Assembly: GCA_036874045.1 (NCBI GenBank)
Contig: CM072346.1
Coordinates: 14,298,001-14,362,000, forward strand
Length of the DNA stretch: 64,000 nucleotides
Reading direction: 5' to 3'
DNA from: Cymodocea nodosa
Lineage: Eukaryota > Streptophyta > Magnoliopsida > Alismatales > Cymodoceaceae
Positions 45,673 through 58,000 of this stretch are shown here, piece by piece. The position numbers and the translations under genes were made by a program. The first letter of the stretch is position 1, and every line of letters begins with the position of its first letter. Below the pieces are notes generated by a model, which did not search any database, had not been told where the DNA came from, and was given only the letters and a program-made list of their open reading frames with translations.

Positions 45673-48631
45673 ATGTCGCCGAGGAAGAAACGCCCGGTCC
45701 CTGAATCCCCTGAACAGCAGGAACAGTCGGAATCATCGAAAGAGGATTCCGAAGAAGAGGAAGAGGAAGAGGAAGAGGAAGAGAAGAAGGACGAGGAAGA
45801 AGAAGAATTCGATTCCCCAGATTCTATCCGGAAGCTTCTGGATCCCTTCGGCAAGGACCAGCTCATCGACCTTATGAAGGAAGCTTTCCGCTCAAACCCC
45901 GCCATCCTCCAGAAGATCACAGCCACCGCCGAATCAGACACGACGCACCGCAAGATCTTCGTCCACGGACTGGGGTGGGACGTCTCCACCGAGACCGTCG
46001 CAGCCGTCTTCCGCGAGTACGGTGAAGTCGAGGACTGCAATGTCGTCATGGACCGCATCACGGGGAAGTCCAAGGGGTATGGATTCGTACTGTTTCGGAG
46101 GCGGGCTGATGCCCAGAAGGCGCTGGAGCAGCCCCAGAAAAAGATCGGGAACCGGATGGCCGCGTGCCAGCTTGCGGCCATGGGGTCCGTGCAGGTTGGG
46201 GGTGTGGAAAAGAAGGGGGACGTGAGGAAGGCGGTCCTGGATGTGACGGGGATTGGGACTGGGTTGCTGCAGCCGAATGATCTCGCTTTGACGTATGGAG
46301 TGGGGTCAGTGGCGGGAATGAATCCTACGGCCAGTTTGGTTGGTCAGGGTGCTTATCCGGCTGTGGCAAGTGGCATTTTGGGACAGAATCCGGCTTTGGC
46401 ATCTCTTGGATCGTCTTCAATGAACCGCGCAGGCACTAACACAGCTGATCATATTACGGGTCTGGGTTTCAGTGGTGGTGCCGCCGTCCCGGGTGTCAAC
46501 AGTGTAAGTCCTAGTATTATTGGGAATTATGGTGCGCAAGTGGCTTTACATGGATTGGGACCTTATCAGAGCAGCCAGCCTCCATCTAGTGCAGGGTTGA
46601 GTACTCGGTCAAAGTCTGGACTTCTGGGGAGCAACTTATCGCCCTATCTTGCACCTAGGTAATGGATTTTGTTTTTGGGTCAGCCATACTGCTTTTGTTT
46701 ATAGTTATATTTGCTATTGAACATTTCCTTCGATATCTCATTTTATGCAAATCGCATTGTACCATCCTCAACACAGCATCTCACCCCTAAAATCTGATGT
46801 TTTCCACTTGTCTCATTTGTTGTATTGATCATTTTTGCGTGCAAGGAAAAAACTTGGAACCTTAGAGGTAAAGATCGGTTATGTTAAAAAAGAGAGAGAA
46901 TGATCTCTAATCAAATTGGGTTTTTTAAAAAAATTTTATCCAATCTAGAAACCTTTTTTCTAATGAAATCTATCAACATGAAGAAAAGTAAATAATAATC
47001 GTACAAACTGCATATAGCTTACAATAGTAATACAAATATGAATGCTGCATGTGTATGTACCGAAAAAAATATTGTTTTTCATGCATTCTCACCTTTATCC
47101 ACGTGTAAGTTATATTTCCAACTACTCATTATGGCCAAATATGTGAGGCAAGGTAATCTGTTGGTCCATAATGAACGATAAACTTCAATATATAGGTCAC
47201 TTTTTTAGTCATCAACTTTAAATTATTTGTGTTTGGCTAAATACAGTATTTTTACTTCAATTATAGTTTGATCCCTGAATAGATTAATAGATGTGTGGCT
47301 TTACTGTGTTACTTACATCTGCACTATTATACCATTTGGGAGGTTAGAAATAGAAAGATAAAATGGTGAAATTCGAATACAATCATTATATGTGTGTGCT
47401 TATTCTAATTTGATTGAGTACTTATGGTGGGTCTATGAACCTAACTACTTGCTGATAAAGAGATCCAAAATCAGAAACTCAGCGTGTTGTTTCTCCATCT
47501 TTATTCCAAATAGATCAATAGAAATGTGTCTTTTGGTATGTTACATGTTTACTGTTATTATTTGTAAGTCAAAGAATGAAAAAAGTCATGCCACCTAAAT
47601 ATTGAAAATTAAGGCATGAAGACAATCTATAATTTTAGTGGATTGAAATATTAAATTTATATTCCATTTTTCCTAACCCTAAAGCTTAACAATGTATTTA
47701 TGTACTTAAATATCAAATTTATATACAAATATTTTCCCTTTTATCTTACACCATGCAATTAATCAAATACATTGAATGTACACTTAATTTCCGAAAATAT
47801 CAACTCTTTTGTTATATTTATTTTTTTCTGAGACCATCTGAGAAATACTTAAGTCTAACTTTTGCAGTATTAATATCCTTTAAGAAAAAAATTTCTGATT
47901 GTGCAAGGTCCAAGTCTGATATTTGATGTTTACTTGACGTTCTCCAGAGTGATCTTATGAGAAAATTCATAGAAAACCTAATAAAGGATGAAAAAACCAA
48001 GAGAGGATGGTAAAAAGAGTTAAGGTCAGAAAAAAGCAGAAAGAAAGAATATCCATAACTGTATGCGCATCCACTTTGATTCACGGTCCCTTGTCTGAAC
48101 ATAAATTACGTACCTCATATTTTTTTAACAATTATGGTTTTTTAAGCATTGATAATGGGGAAGATAATCCTGGACTCTTTGATTTTCACCATAAATTTTC
48201 AAATTCCATGACATTTACAGTTGTGGGTTGATTTGAACATTTTTATCCAGTGCCGCAATATGGGTTCAGCTATTACATTTGAACTCTGAGCCCATGGTTT
48301 GTTGGAGATTAGACAGATACTTGCATGGAATGATTTAAGAAAACTTTCAATCACATGTTTCCTTCTGTTGATCAGTAGTTTGTTAAAATGCTTTTTAATC
48401 CATGTAGGGCTTAATATGCCAGAATATTTCGTTCAGGAGCTAAGAGGGCATAACTGAAATTTCTTTGACTGCACCACAAATGTATTTTTTATTAATAAGA
48501 TGTCTAGAGTTGCAACAATAGTCTCTCAATTCCCTTGATTTTTGTGATTGATTCTGTCTATTACTTCTGTTACCAATTTATTAAGGATCTAACCAACTAG
48601 GCTCTTTCATTGTTATTCATTTGGCAGATGA
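45673..48631 (+). CDS. UBP1-associated protein 2 (UBA2)-like RNA-binding protein, single RRM
   Basis: The main coding exon is 45673-46658. Translated without splicing, it ends AP R TAA at 46662 (329 residues). A donor AG|GTAATG overlaps that stop. Joined to the acceptor TTTGGCAG at 48627, the frame reads AGA TGA, so the same 329-residue protein results with its stop at 48629-48631. Residues 1-45 are basic and then very acidic (a long Glu run). LLDPFGKDQLIDLMKEA (55-71) is a UBA2-type motif. The RRM spans about 93-170 with RNP2 IFVHGL (95-100), RNP1 KGYGFVLF (134-141) and KKIGNRMAACQLA. The tail is Gly/Ala/Ser-rich. UBA2 proteins work with UBP1 on U-rich RNA in the nucleus in stress and ABA responses and normally carry two RRMs; the second is absent here. 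Confidence 0.88.
46659..48627 (+). other. Probable last intron of the UBA2-like gene
   Basis: Starts GTAATG and ends TTTGGCAG, 1,969 bases, AT-rich, with no coding signal. The sequence after it (to about 48850) reads like a 3' untranslated exon. If it is not removed, the same protein is made from the unspliced stop at 46660-46662. Confidence 0.6.
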
Positions 48632-48925
48632 AACGCAGATAAATGGAGAACAGTGTGAAGTGATGTGAACTACTTTTATGGCCCAGTGTTGATATATTAT
48701 TAGGGTTAGGTCTCTAATTCCTGGATTGGAAGCTTTCATTTTGCCTATTGTTGTATGCCCTTTGGCGATGAAATTCTAGTTTTTAATTATGAACCAGAAC
48801 AAGATATCCATGATGGATATATTTTGCTTTTGTGCCTTTGAAACATATGATCCCCAGTTCCAAATGCTCTGTTTGTATCGGTACCATCACAGCTTGCTAA
48901 ATGACACCAAAATCGTTGACATTTA

Positions 48926-49534
48926 GGGCGTGTTAGTGCATGACAGAAAATTCTGACGAAAAGGAAAATGAAAATTCTGACGGAAATGAAATGGAAAATT
49001 TGTAACGTAAATGAAAAGGAAAATTTTGAGAGTGGTTTAGTGCAGGACGGAAAATTTTGATGGAAATTCTAACAAAAGTTTATTACAACTAATATTCGAA
49101 AAATACAAATACATCTTAATTGAAATATTACAATACGAAATAATATCATCTAGTTCTTCTATCCCACATTGCCATCAGCATATCTTCTCACATCTTATCT
49201 GTCATTTCTTTTCTTTGTTCTTGAGTCATTCGAACTTGGGCATTACTTTCTATATGTATCTCTCTCATTGATTGTATGTCATCAATAATATTTAACTCTT
49301 CCAACTCATCTAGCAGGTCCTTAAGTAAATCTTCCTTATCAGTCTTACGAAGGCACGAGAGAGGGAGAAAAATTTTTTGAATGGGGGTGATTGGAAATTT
49401 TCTGACGGTAAAGGAAATTTTTGGATTTTATACAACGGTAAAATCCAACTTTCCTTTCCATCAAGTATAATGCACACTAACAGCATTCTGATGGAATTCA
49501 ATAATTTTCCTTTTCGTCAGGCACTAACCCCCCC
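48926..49534. mobile_element. PIF/Harbinger-like DNA element, about 609 bp
   Basis: The termini are inverted. The left end reads GGGCGTGTTAGTGCATGAC, and GACGAAAAGGAAAAT follows after a short gap. The reverse complement of the right end reads GGGGGGGTTAGTGCCTGAC and continues GAAAAGGAAAAT. Several CTGACGGAAA-like words repeat inside both ends. The ends are flanked by TTA on the left and TAA on the right, close to the TWA target preference of PIF/Harbinger elements, but not an exact duplication. It lies just downstream of the UBA2-like 3' exon. Superfamily is inferred from TIR style and target site. Confidence 0.55.
49146..49348 (-). pseudogene. Transposase-like coding remnant inside the DNA element
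   Basis: On minus, one frame reads TDKEDLLKDLLDELEEL, then NIIDDIQSMREIHIESNAQ, then RMTQEQRKEMTDKM, a TGA stop, and EDMLMAMWDRRTR before a final TGA at 49148-49146. The charged helical composition and the ending resemble the C-terminus of an element-encoded protein; the internal TGA probably replaced TGG. It suggests that the 609 bp element is an internally deleted copy of a longer coding element. I cannot name the family with certainty. Confidence 0.45.
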
Positions 49535-49539
49535 TAAAG

Positions 49540-52500
49540 GAAGTTTTAGATTTTGGTAAAATTGTGATTCTTAATTCTTTGTTGCTTTCAAAGATAATGA
49601 AAATTGTGTGATTTCAAACTTACCGTACAAAGTTTGTTCTAAATTTTTCTTGACCTTGTCTCAATTTTAAGATGTAAAAGTAATTTATGTAAAATCTTGA
49701 AATTTTTTTCTTTGAGTTTATGATTCTATAAAAATAAATTATAGAGCATTGTTTAAAATATTTTTGATTTTTTTTTCAAAATTTATTGTGTCGATGATGT
49801 TTGAAAATGATTTTTACATGAAATAGTTAAGAGTCATAGAATTCTCAAACTTGCAAATCAATTGCTTTCACACTTGAGTAATCTTTCCTGAAAAAGAAAA
49901 TGTAAAATGCTTAGACCAAAGTTTTGTTAGCATTTCTTGCTTACATGTCATCAAGAAAATTTTAACAATACTCGTATATTATTTAAAAATTCATATTTAC
50001 TTATGTATCAATAAAAATTTATCATGATTTTTACCAAGGGGGGGGTTGTTTTCGTGGATGAAAATTAACAAAAAGTAAAGTAACAAAATTGTGTACGCAT
50101 AAACGAAAAGAAAAATTCTTACACTCACCTCCTAAACTTTTTAAATTAGATCTCTTCGCTTCCTCGACGATTGGATGTGGTGAGAATATCCAAAGAAGAA
50201 TTTAGTTGTAAGTTAATTTTGAAATAATTTTTTCTGTAAACAATGTATGGATTTTATTTCTTTAATTAAGTTGTAAGTTCATTTTGATATATACTATTTT
50301 TCTAAATGGTATATTAATTTTATTTTCGTAAATGGATTGCAGGTCGGTTTTAACATATATTTTTTGTAAATAATATGTCGAAAGATTTTAATTCTAACTT
50401 ATATTCAAAAATTGATATATTAATTAATAAAAAACAAAATGTGTCGAGTTTAGCTTCTTTCTATTAATTTCTAAACACAGATGACAAAAAAGTGAAAGGA
50501 AAAAGATGTATTTTTTTTGTCATTTTTTGGATGCACAATCCCCCGTAAAATCAAATTTCATTTGTTTGTTGACATAAATACTTTAATTAATCAAATACAC
50601 ATTGCATGGAGTGTACCTTAGCAAGGACAATTACATGGAATAGTGTTCATGACATAAGATGTATATGATTATGGAAAGAAACGAAAGATTATTTATTTTC
50701 GATTTTATGAAGCAAAAGGGAAGAAATTCTTTTCAACCATCAGGTGCAAAGAGAGCACAGCTCAGGTCACAGATTTGTTCATTAATTATGATAATTTCAT
50801 CCATCATGAATAATATATGATATTTGTAGCTTTCATTGTGATTCCAATTATAACCAAAAATATAATACCATTGTTGCTAAAAAATCACCATCAATCTGAA
50901 ATAATATTTTTGTTTTTTTTTTGAAATTAATAAGAAGATGAAGCCATTAAAATATAAATCTTTTCTTTTATGATGTAGTGACCATAATTTGAATCATCAT
51001 AAAAAATTATAAAACTACGTAGTTTTGATCAACTTATTCATCTGCCTAGGGCTTTTCTTTTTTATAATAGATTTTGAACCTAATTTTTCTCATCAAATTC
51101 TTATAAAATGAGAAAAAAAATACTTGCCCACTGATTATTTAGGGCATTCTTTCATGGGTTCCAAACACCAGTCATCTTTGGAACTTGAACTCTCTTAGTT
51201 AAGTTGAGTTGCACTTGCACACACACTTTAATCTATTGTTTTATTTCCAAATCATGTTTTTTAATTAGTAATGGTAGTGTTTTTGTTTAAAATTTAGTAG
51301 ATGATTTTTTTTCAGTAAAATAAAAAATTTAGTAATATTATCTGGTTAAATTATAATTTCTCAATGGCATGCTTTTTATACCTCCAATTATATATGCTAT
51401 AATGGCATGATATGTACAAACATTATCAATATCAAAAAAATTTAAGAAAAAATATAATCATTATAAATAAAAAAAAGCATGAAAAGCTTTTCTTCCAATG
51501 ATTCTTTCCTCATTCTATGAATATTTAAGGTAAAAAGTGACATGCATTCAAAATCAAACCACAATCAGTTAGAAAAATGTCATGTTATGTTGAGGCAAAT
51601 CATGTTATGATATGGTAAATTAAATATCTCACACACACTACCCTGTACTAAGATGGTGAGAATTAAGTTTTTGTCAACCACAATTGTGATTTCTAGACTC
51701 TAAACTTTGTGAAAAGGAAATGTTGAGGCAAGTCATGTCTTAAAAAGTAGAGCATGGTATCAATGCATTGCTTAGTGAGAGGTGGAATGCTTTTGCCTCC
51801 ACAATGCATCAATTAGATAACAGACAACCCCTAGAATAAGTAGTCCTTTTCACCTTATAAGACTTTTAAGAGGGCAGTGGTAGATAAAAATACTATTATT
51901 AAGAACAAACACCAATTAAATTAAGCTATGGATTCTTCTTGACGAATGTGTTTTTCCACTTGCCAATTATTCTACACTCGAATGATGGGGTTGATCCATG
52001 TGGTGGGCACCTTCCATCACCATATAAGGAATCCTCTATCTCTGGATAAATTTAAGAGGGCATAAACTAAGTGAGAAAATAAAGCATTATGCCCTCCCAT
52101 GGATTCAAAGTGCTTTAGGGTTTTGATGGGGGTAATTGTTCTCAATCTAGGTTAGTTAGGAGTAATGCCACATCATTTGTTATTCATGGTGAAGAGGGGG
52201 GGGGATGGAGTGTGTGGTAAATGGAGATATCCTCAATAGAATAACCTTCATTAACTACCCTTTTTACCCTTTGTTCAAAGAATTTGTGTGGTTGAGTTTT
52301 TAATGTTTCTTGAGTTTGAATTGCATTAGGCATGAGCTTGATTGAAGGGTTTCATAGTTTCATTAGAATTCAAATATTGATGACAACATTTTCCAACCAA
52401 ATTTAAAGAAAATGAGCTTGTATATATGTGAATACCATTAAGACTAAATGAACCCTTTTTCTTGCACTGCTGGTTCAAAGAAAATTGATTGAGGTGTAAG

Positions 52501-53750
52501 ATTGCACATAATCAGTTCAATTACTTATAATATGAAGCAAACGATTTAATGAATGTAAACACTAGTGCTTCTAAAACATGGTAGTGATGATTAATTTATT
52601 GTAAAATGTGTATAATCTTGGTTGTACATAATTTAAACTGTCTTGTAGTCTAAATCAAACACAGCCACTGACCTTAACCATTAACATGTGACACAATTGG
52701 TCTTTCTTTATCTTGTAAGATCTTTCAATAATAAGTCTTGAGTTCAAATTAATTCAAGAAAAGTACCACCATTCTTAAATGAAGTGCTGGGAAATAAGGG
52801 CAAACAAGAAAATAGGAATTTTTAATATTAAATCCATGTATGAATTTACATCTCAACACACAAGACTACTAATGATGCATACAATTAAATTCCTTGTTCA
52901 ATTATGCAACATCCTAAAACTGTCGATAGTTTAATGTTGTATTCAAAAACATCACTTTGATGTATCATTGGTTAAGTCTGAATTCCTTAATCATAAAGTT
53001 CCAATTGCAAAAATTATTACCATTACAATCTTATGTGCATATATATTTATTTTCATGCAAGGTTTTATGTGCTAAGATCCACATTTATTTTTGTTAAACT
53101 ACACCCAGCACAAATATTGTGTCAGCATATTAACTGTTCCCTTGTAAATAATCAGGTAACTCACACATTATTTTACCAAAAAAATAAACGTACCATTAAA
53201 TAACAAAGACAATTAACATTTTGATTCTAATATAAGCCATCTCTTTAAGTTGTTTTACCTATAAAATCAATGGATGAAATTCAACAAAAAATTGAAGTCT
53301 TTGATCAAGGGTTTAGACATGTAATTATAATTTTCTAAAAATTTAATCTAATATTTAAATTTAAAAGTATTTTCCTTGAATTTTCAAGTTCTCAAAATTT
53401 CTCTCATTTTCCTTTACATATACACAAAAAGTAATAGAAAATAGTAGAAAAGAAAGTGTCGAAAAGTTTAAAAAGTAATTGAAAATAAAATTGTAGAAAG
53501 TTATGAAAAATCACTAGAAAATATGATATTTATGCATTAATAAGAAAGTAATAGAAATATTTAAAAGTAAAAAAATAATAAAATATAAATGAATAACATA
53601 AAAATATTTTTAAACATCTCAAATTTATGAAAAGATTAAAAATATTTTCATTCTTTATAAGAATACATTACATTACAAGATTAATATAAATTTAATATAT
53701 TGTAAAAATTTATTATTATTATAATTATAATTATTTATTAATTATTATTT
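49540..53750. other. AT-rich intergenic DNA
   Basis: More than 4 kb without a supported gene. It contains many homopolymer runs (for example poly-G at about 50038-50046 and 52197-52203). No LTR, TIR or RNA gene was recognised. Confidence 0.5.
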
Positions 53751-53754
53751 TATC

Positions 53755-54095
53755 TTTTTTTAACATATAAATTTAATAAATTATATATATATATTTTCTT
53801 TTTTTTCGTCACTTTTAAACATTTTAATTTGAGAAAGTGAACGATTCTACTTTCTTTTATAAAATTTTCTTAAAAATTTTTAATTTTCATCTTTTCGTCA
53901 CTTTTCATTAAATATAAATATATTATATTCTTTCACTACTTTTTCTTATTTTTCTTTCTTTTATGTATAAATTATATTTCTTTTTTTTTTCTCACTTTGA
54001 AGTCTTTGAAACTTTTGAAAAAGTGAACAATTTTACTTTTTTTTTTAGAACTTTTTTTTAAAAAATAATAAAAATTATCTTTTCGCATAAAACTT
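53755..54095. repeat. Diverged tandem duplication, period about 185 bp
   Basis: Two copies share ATAAATTATAT, a poly-T/CTCACTTT piece, GAGAAAGTGAACGATTCTAC (53832) or GAAAAAGTGAACAATTTTAC (54017), and ATCTTTTCG, in the same order. They lie just upstream of the bZIP leader region. Confidence 0.5.
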
Positions 54096-54129
54096 TTTCT
54101 TTTCATCTTTTTAAACATACTATATTTTT

Positions 54130-55093
54130 TCTCTCACTTTTCTTTTCCTCGTGCACAAAATCTGATTTTTGGTTTTCATCTCTGTTGGCGATCATTGTTC
54201 TTGCCTGGGAATTCAACTCCCGATCGACGAGGACCTTCACAAAATCCACCATTATTGGTTTGACGTTTTTGGTCACTGTTCTTCATCGCCATCAATCTAT
54301 ACCAATGAGTTTAACTGGCCGACATCTTTGGTTGCAACCCTCGATCTAAACGTATTCCAAAGTTTCTACCTCCACCACCTTCCCTGTATTGTACGTAAAG
54401 CTCATCAGCATGGTCGATTTCTGCTCCCTTCCCCTCCTCCACCCAGCCCCCACCCCCCTTCTTTTACTTCACAGTGGGCATCTGGATTTCGTGGACTGTG
54501 CGCCGTGTTTCCTGTTCCAATGACGGTGCTTCTGCTGGTTCAAAAGGAAGCCACAGTCGATGATTTGTTTTACCTGGTACCCGTGGCTTTTGTGATGGAT
54601 TCTTCTACAGTTGGGTTGTGATTGTGGGTGAGCGCACAATGTTGTTTCCCCTTTTTTGGGAGCTGTTCATGTGGTAGACAACAAGGGGAACATTTTTGGG
54701 ACGGTGGGCTTCTTCATGTGCCCTTTCCTTTTCGTATGCTCCTCTCGATCTCTTTTCAGCTCTGCGCATCTTGCTTTGGAAGAGAAAAGAATTTCTGTTC
54801 TTCTTTAGAGGTCAGCTATTTTCCACACATCCCTCTGTTGTTCTTCTCCCTGATTGTGCTTTCCTCTGGGTTCGCGATGTGGATTGTTTGAGCTGAGTCT
54901 CTTTCACTTGGTGGCCTCTTTTTGTGTCCTGCAAGTTGTGTGTGTGTGTTCTTCAAATCATGGTTTTGAAAGGGTTTGGAGTTTGGTTCCAACATTACTT
55001 AAATAAGAGTTCTGATATTAGTCCTTCGCTACAGGGGAAAAAAGAAGAAGAAGAAAGCTTGGCGTTCCAGGATCAGAAGGGGAAAGTTGGTAG
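54130..55093 (+). promoter_or_regulatory. Leader and promoter region of the bZIP gene
   Basis: Composition changes at about 54160 to a C/T-rich, gene-like leader, including a CCCCTCCTCCACCCAGCCCC stretch near 54428. Open frames at 54169-54621 and 54622-54891 have no domains and are probably upstream open frames in a long leader. CTACAG at 55029-55034, just before an AAGAAG-rich piece, is a plausible acceptor of a leader intron. Confidence 0.45.
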
Positions 55094-58000
55094 ATGGGTA
55101 CTCAAATGATAGGTTCTCAGGGTGGTGGTAAGCAGCAGTCCCAGTTTCAGTCCTTGGCAAAGCAGAGCTCCATGTTCGGCACGAACCTTGATGATTTCCT
55201 TGAGCCTGCCGAGCTGGAGATCACCTCCTCCGAGTCGGCATCAGGCTTTGGTGTGCAGCACCAAGCGAGCATGGCAAGAAGCTCGTGGGATTTGGGGAAG
55301 TTGACTCAACACAGGCGGCCCATGAATGGGGGGGGGATGACACTGGAGGATTTTCTTGCGAAAGCAGAAGCCGTTGCGGATGCCCGGACCGATGTGTTCA
55401 GCAACGCAAGGTCCACAGATGGCACCGACCACCAGTCTTCCGGCACACGGGATTACCTGCAAGAGGTGCACCGGCGACCACAGGTGGTCGGCCAGATGTC
55501 TGGAGCAACGGAAGAACCCCCTGAAACCCGGGCTCGTGGTCTTAGGAAGGTGGTGGTGAGGGATATAGCGAAGAAGACGGTTGAGGGGAGGCAGAAGAGG
55601 ATGATCAAGAACAGGGAGTCAGCTTCCCGATCGCGTGCTCGGAAGCAGGTTAGGCAACCAACATGATCGGTCTTTCACTCTGTCGAGTTTGAACAAGTAA
55701 AGACGACACTAACATCATCAAAACAACTCATCCGACCTCTTTCGTTTTGGCTTTGTGTGTGTCGTTGATCACAGGCTTACACACAAGAGCTGGAGATTAA
55801 GGTCTCACAGCTTGAAGAGGAGAATAAAAAGCTGCGAAAGCAAAAGGTGATGATGACCTTATGCCATTTCTGGCTTTTAGTTCTTCATCTGGATCTTTTC
55901 ATTCACTTGATGATCTGGTATTTTCATGCTAGAATGAGAGCTTGCTTCCCTGCGTTGGAATATGTTACTGCTAAGTTTATTCCTCCAGAAATAGATAGCA
56001 ATGCCTCTAAAAGTGGAAATTGGAAAAATGGAAAAATAGATATTTGATGATCAAAAGGTTAGAAGAGTCTTATGTTGATGTTTATGGTGGATAACTTAAT
56101 AAAATATTTTAAAATTTACAACACTTCCCACGAGTTGTAGAATGTCTTAGAAAGGAAAATATAATAAAACTTGTGATATTAATATAAAATCCTTCATTGA
56201 TTTTAAGTCTAAAGTTCTGTTTATAGTGAAAAAGTATATAATGTTAAAGCTTAATTAATAATTAATGACATGTTATTTATTAGTTTATCAGATAATAATT
56301 AAACTATTATGCCACATTTACGTACATCTAAGTCTTAATTGAAGAATAAACATAATTTAACAGACAAATGATAACTTTTTTCATAAATTAGAGGTCTCTC
56401 TAGGCTAGTTTAACTATCACTTCACCTATGAATTGCTTGCTTGTGGCATTGTTAGCATCTGACATGTCTCCTCTAAATACTAGCTTGCTGGCCTACTTAA
56501 CAAATCAAGAAGTGAGGAGGAACAAAGGAAGACAAGAGGAGAAAGGTGTGCTCTTCAGTGCTTCACTAACTAAGAAGAAAGATAATGTTTAGGTACAAGA
56601 AAACCCCATCTAGAATCCTCAATTCAAGGGAAAATAAAACAGAAGAATAAATGATAATAAATGGTTGCCATATGTGCAACTATAACCTACCTGACATTCA
56701 AATGTAAATGACCCAAACATTCCATAATATAGACTTGACATTTCATAATACACTAACATCCTCCCTCAAGCAAGCTAAGGATCTTCGATGGATAACTTGT
56801 GACAAATCTTAGAGAATTTGGAAGAACCCATTGGTTTTGTAAAAGGATCAAGCCAACTGATCTGATGATGAAATGTGTTTAAGCTGAAAGTTTCCTTTTT
56901 TGATGTGGTCTCTAATGAAATGAAGCTTGATATCAATATGTTTCGTCCAAGCATGTTAGACAGGATTGTTGGTAAGATGTATGGTACTAATATTGTCACA
57001 TCATATGGTGGGTGTTGAAGGTCAAGTATGAAGTTCTTTAAGAAGCATTTTTTTATCACAACACTTAAGAAGCAACTAATGTGAGGGCAGTATATTCTAC
57101 TTTTGTGTTGGATAAAGAGACGATGTTTTGTTTCTTCAAGCACCATGAAATTGGGTTCCCTCCATAAAATATGTAGTAGCCAGATTTCTAGAAGCATAGT
57201 TAGAATTGGGAAAAGTTTTGGTGGAAGCAAAGTTTTGCATATTAGGGCGTTTGAAGCAATTAATCACTGAGTGACCAAGCTTGCTACATATCTAGCATTG
57301 TACTTTACTATTTCCACCAGATCTACCTGTATCACAACTAAAATTTGGGGATTGACGAATGCTACATCCACCTCATGGCTATTGGTTGCGAATATTACTA
57401 TAGTTGATAGCGAGATTTGCAAACATATTGTTGGTGGATGCAATATTGTTTAAATGAATTTCATGATTGATTAACATACTTTGCAGATTAGGTAAAGAAA
57501 TAGATGATGCTTGAGTTGTTAAGCTCGTAACTAGAGCTTCATAGTCTTGACCAAGTCCCCCCAAAATGGAAAGCGAGATCTCCTTATTTGAAAGGGGAGA
57601 TCCAAAAACCACCAATGAATCAATAAGAGAAAGGGTATGAGCGATGTAATCATCCATAGACATCGACCCCTTCCTAAGAGTTTGCAATTCAAACTGAATT
57701 TACAACAAACGTGCTTGCAATCGAGAGGCATAAAACCTTTCCAGTGTTTGCCAGATGTCAGTTAATGATGTTTGAGTAGCCACCTACAGTAACACACTTG
57801 GAGATATGGAGGCGAAGATCTAGTTAAGAAGAATGTAATCTTGCCTCCTCTAAGCTGCAATCTCCTTAGTGTCAGATCCATTTGAGGAAGTAGGGCATGG
57901 AAACGACCCATCAACATAGTCAACAAGGTTGTATTCCCTTAATAAGGCAAGAAATGAAGCTCTCCACAGAACATAGTTTTGTTTGTCGAGCTTCATCGAC

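Noticed and set aside
45555..46181. 208-codon minus-strand frame with a long Ser run
   Set aside because: It is the antisense of the Glu-rich and RRM-coding part of the UBA2-like gene; the Ser run mirrors the GAA/GAG run.
54169..54891. 150- and 89-codon plus-strand frames before the bZIP gene
   Set aside because: No domains; better explained as open stretches in a long GC-richer leader.
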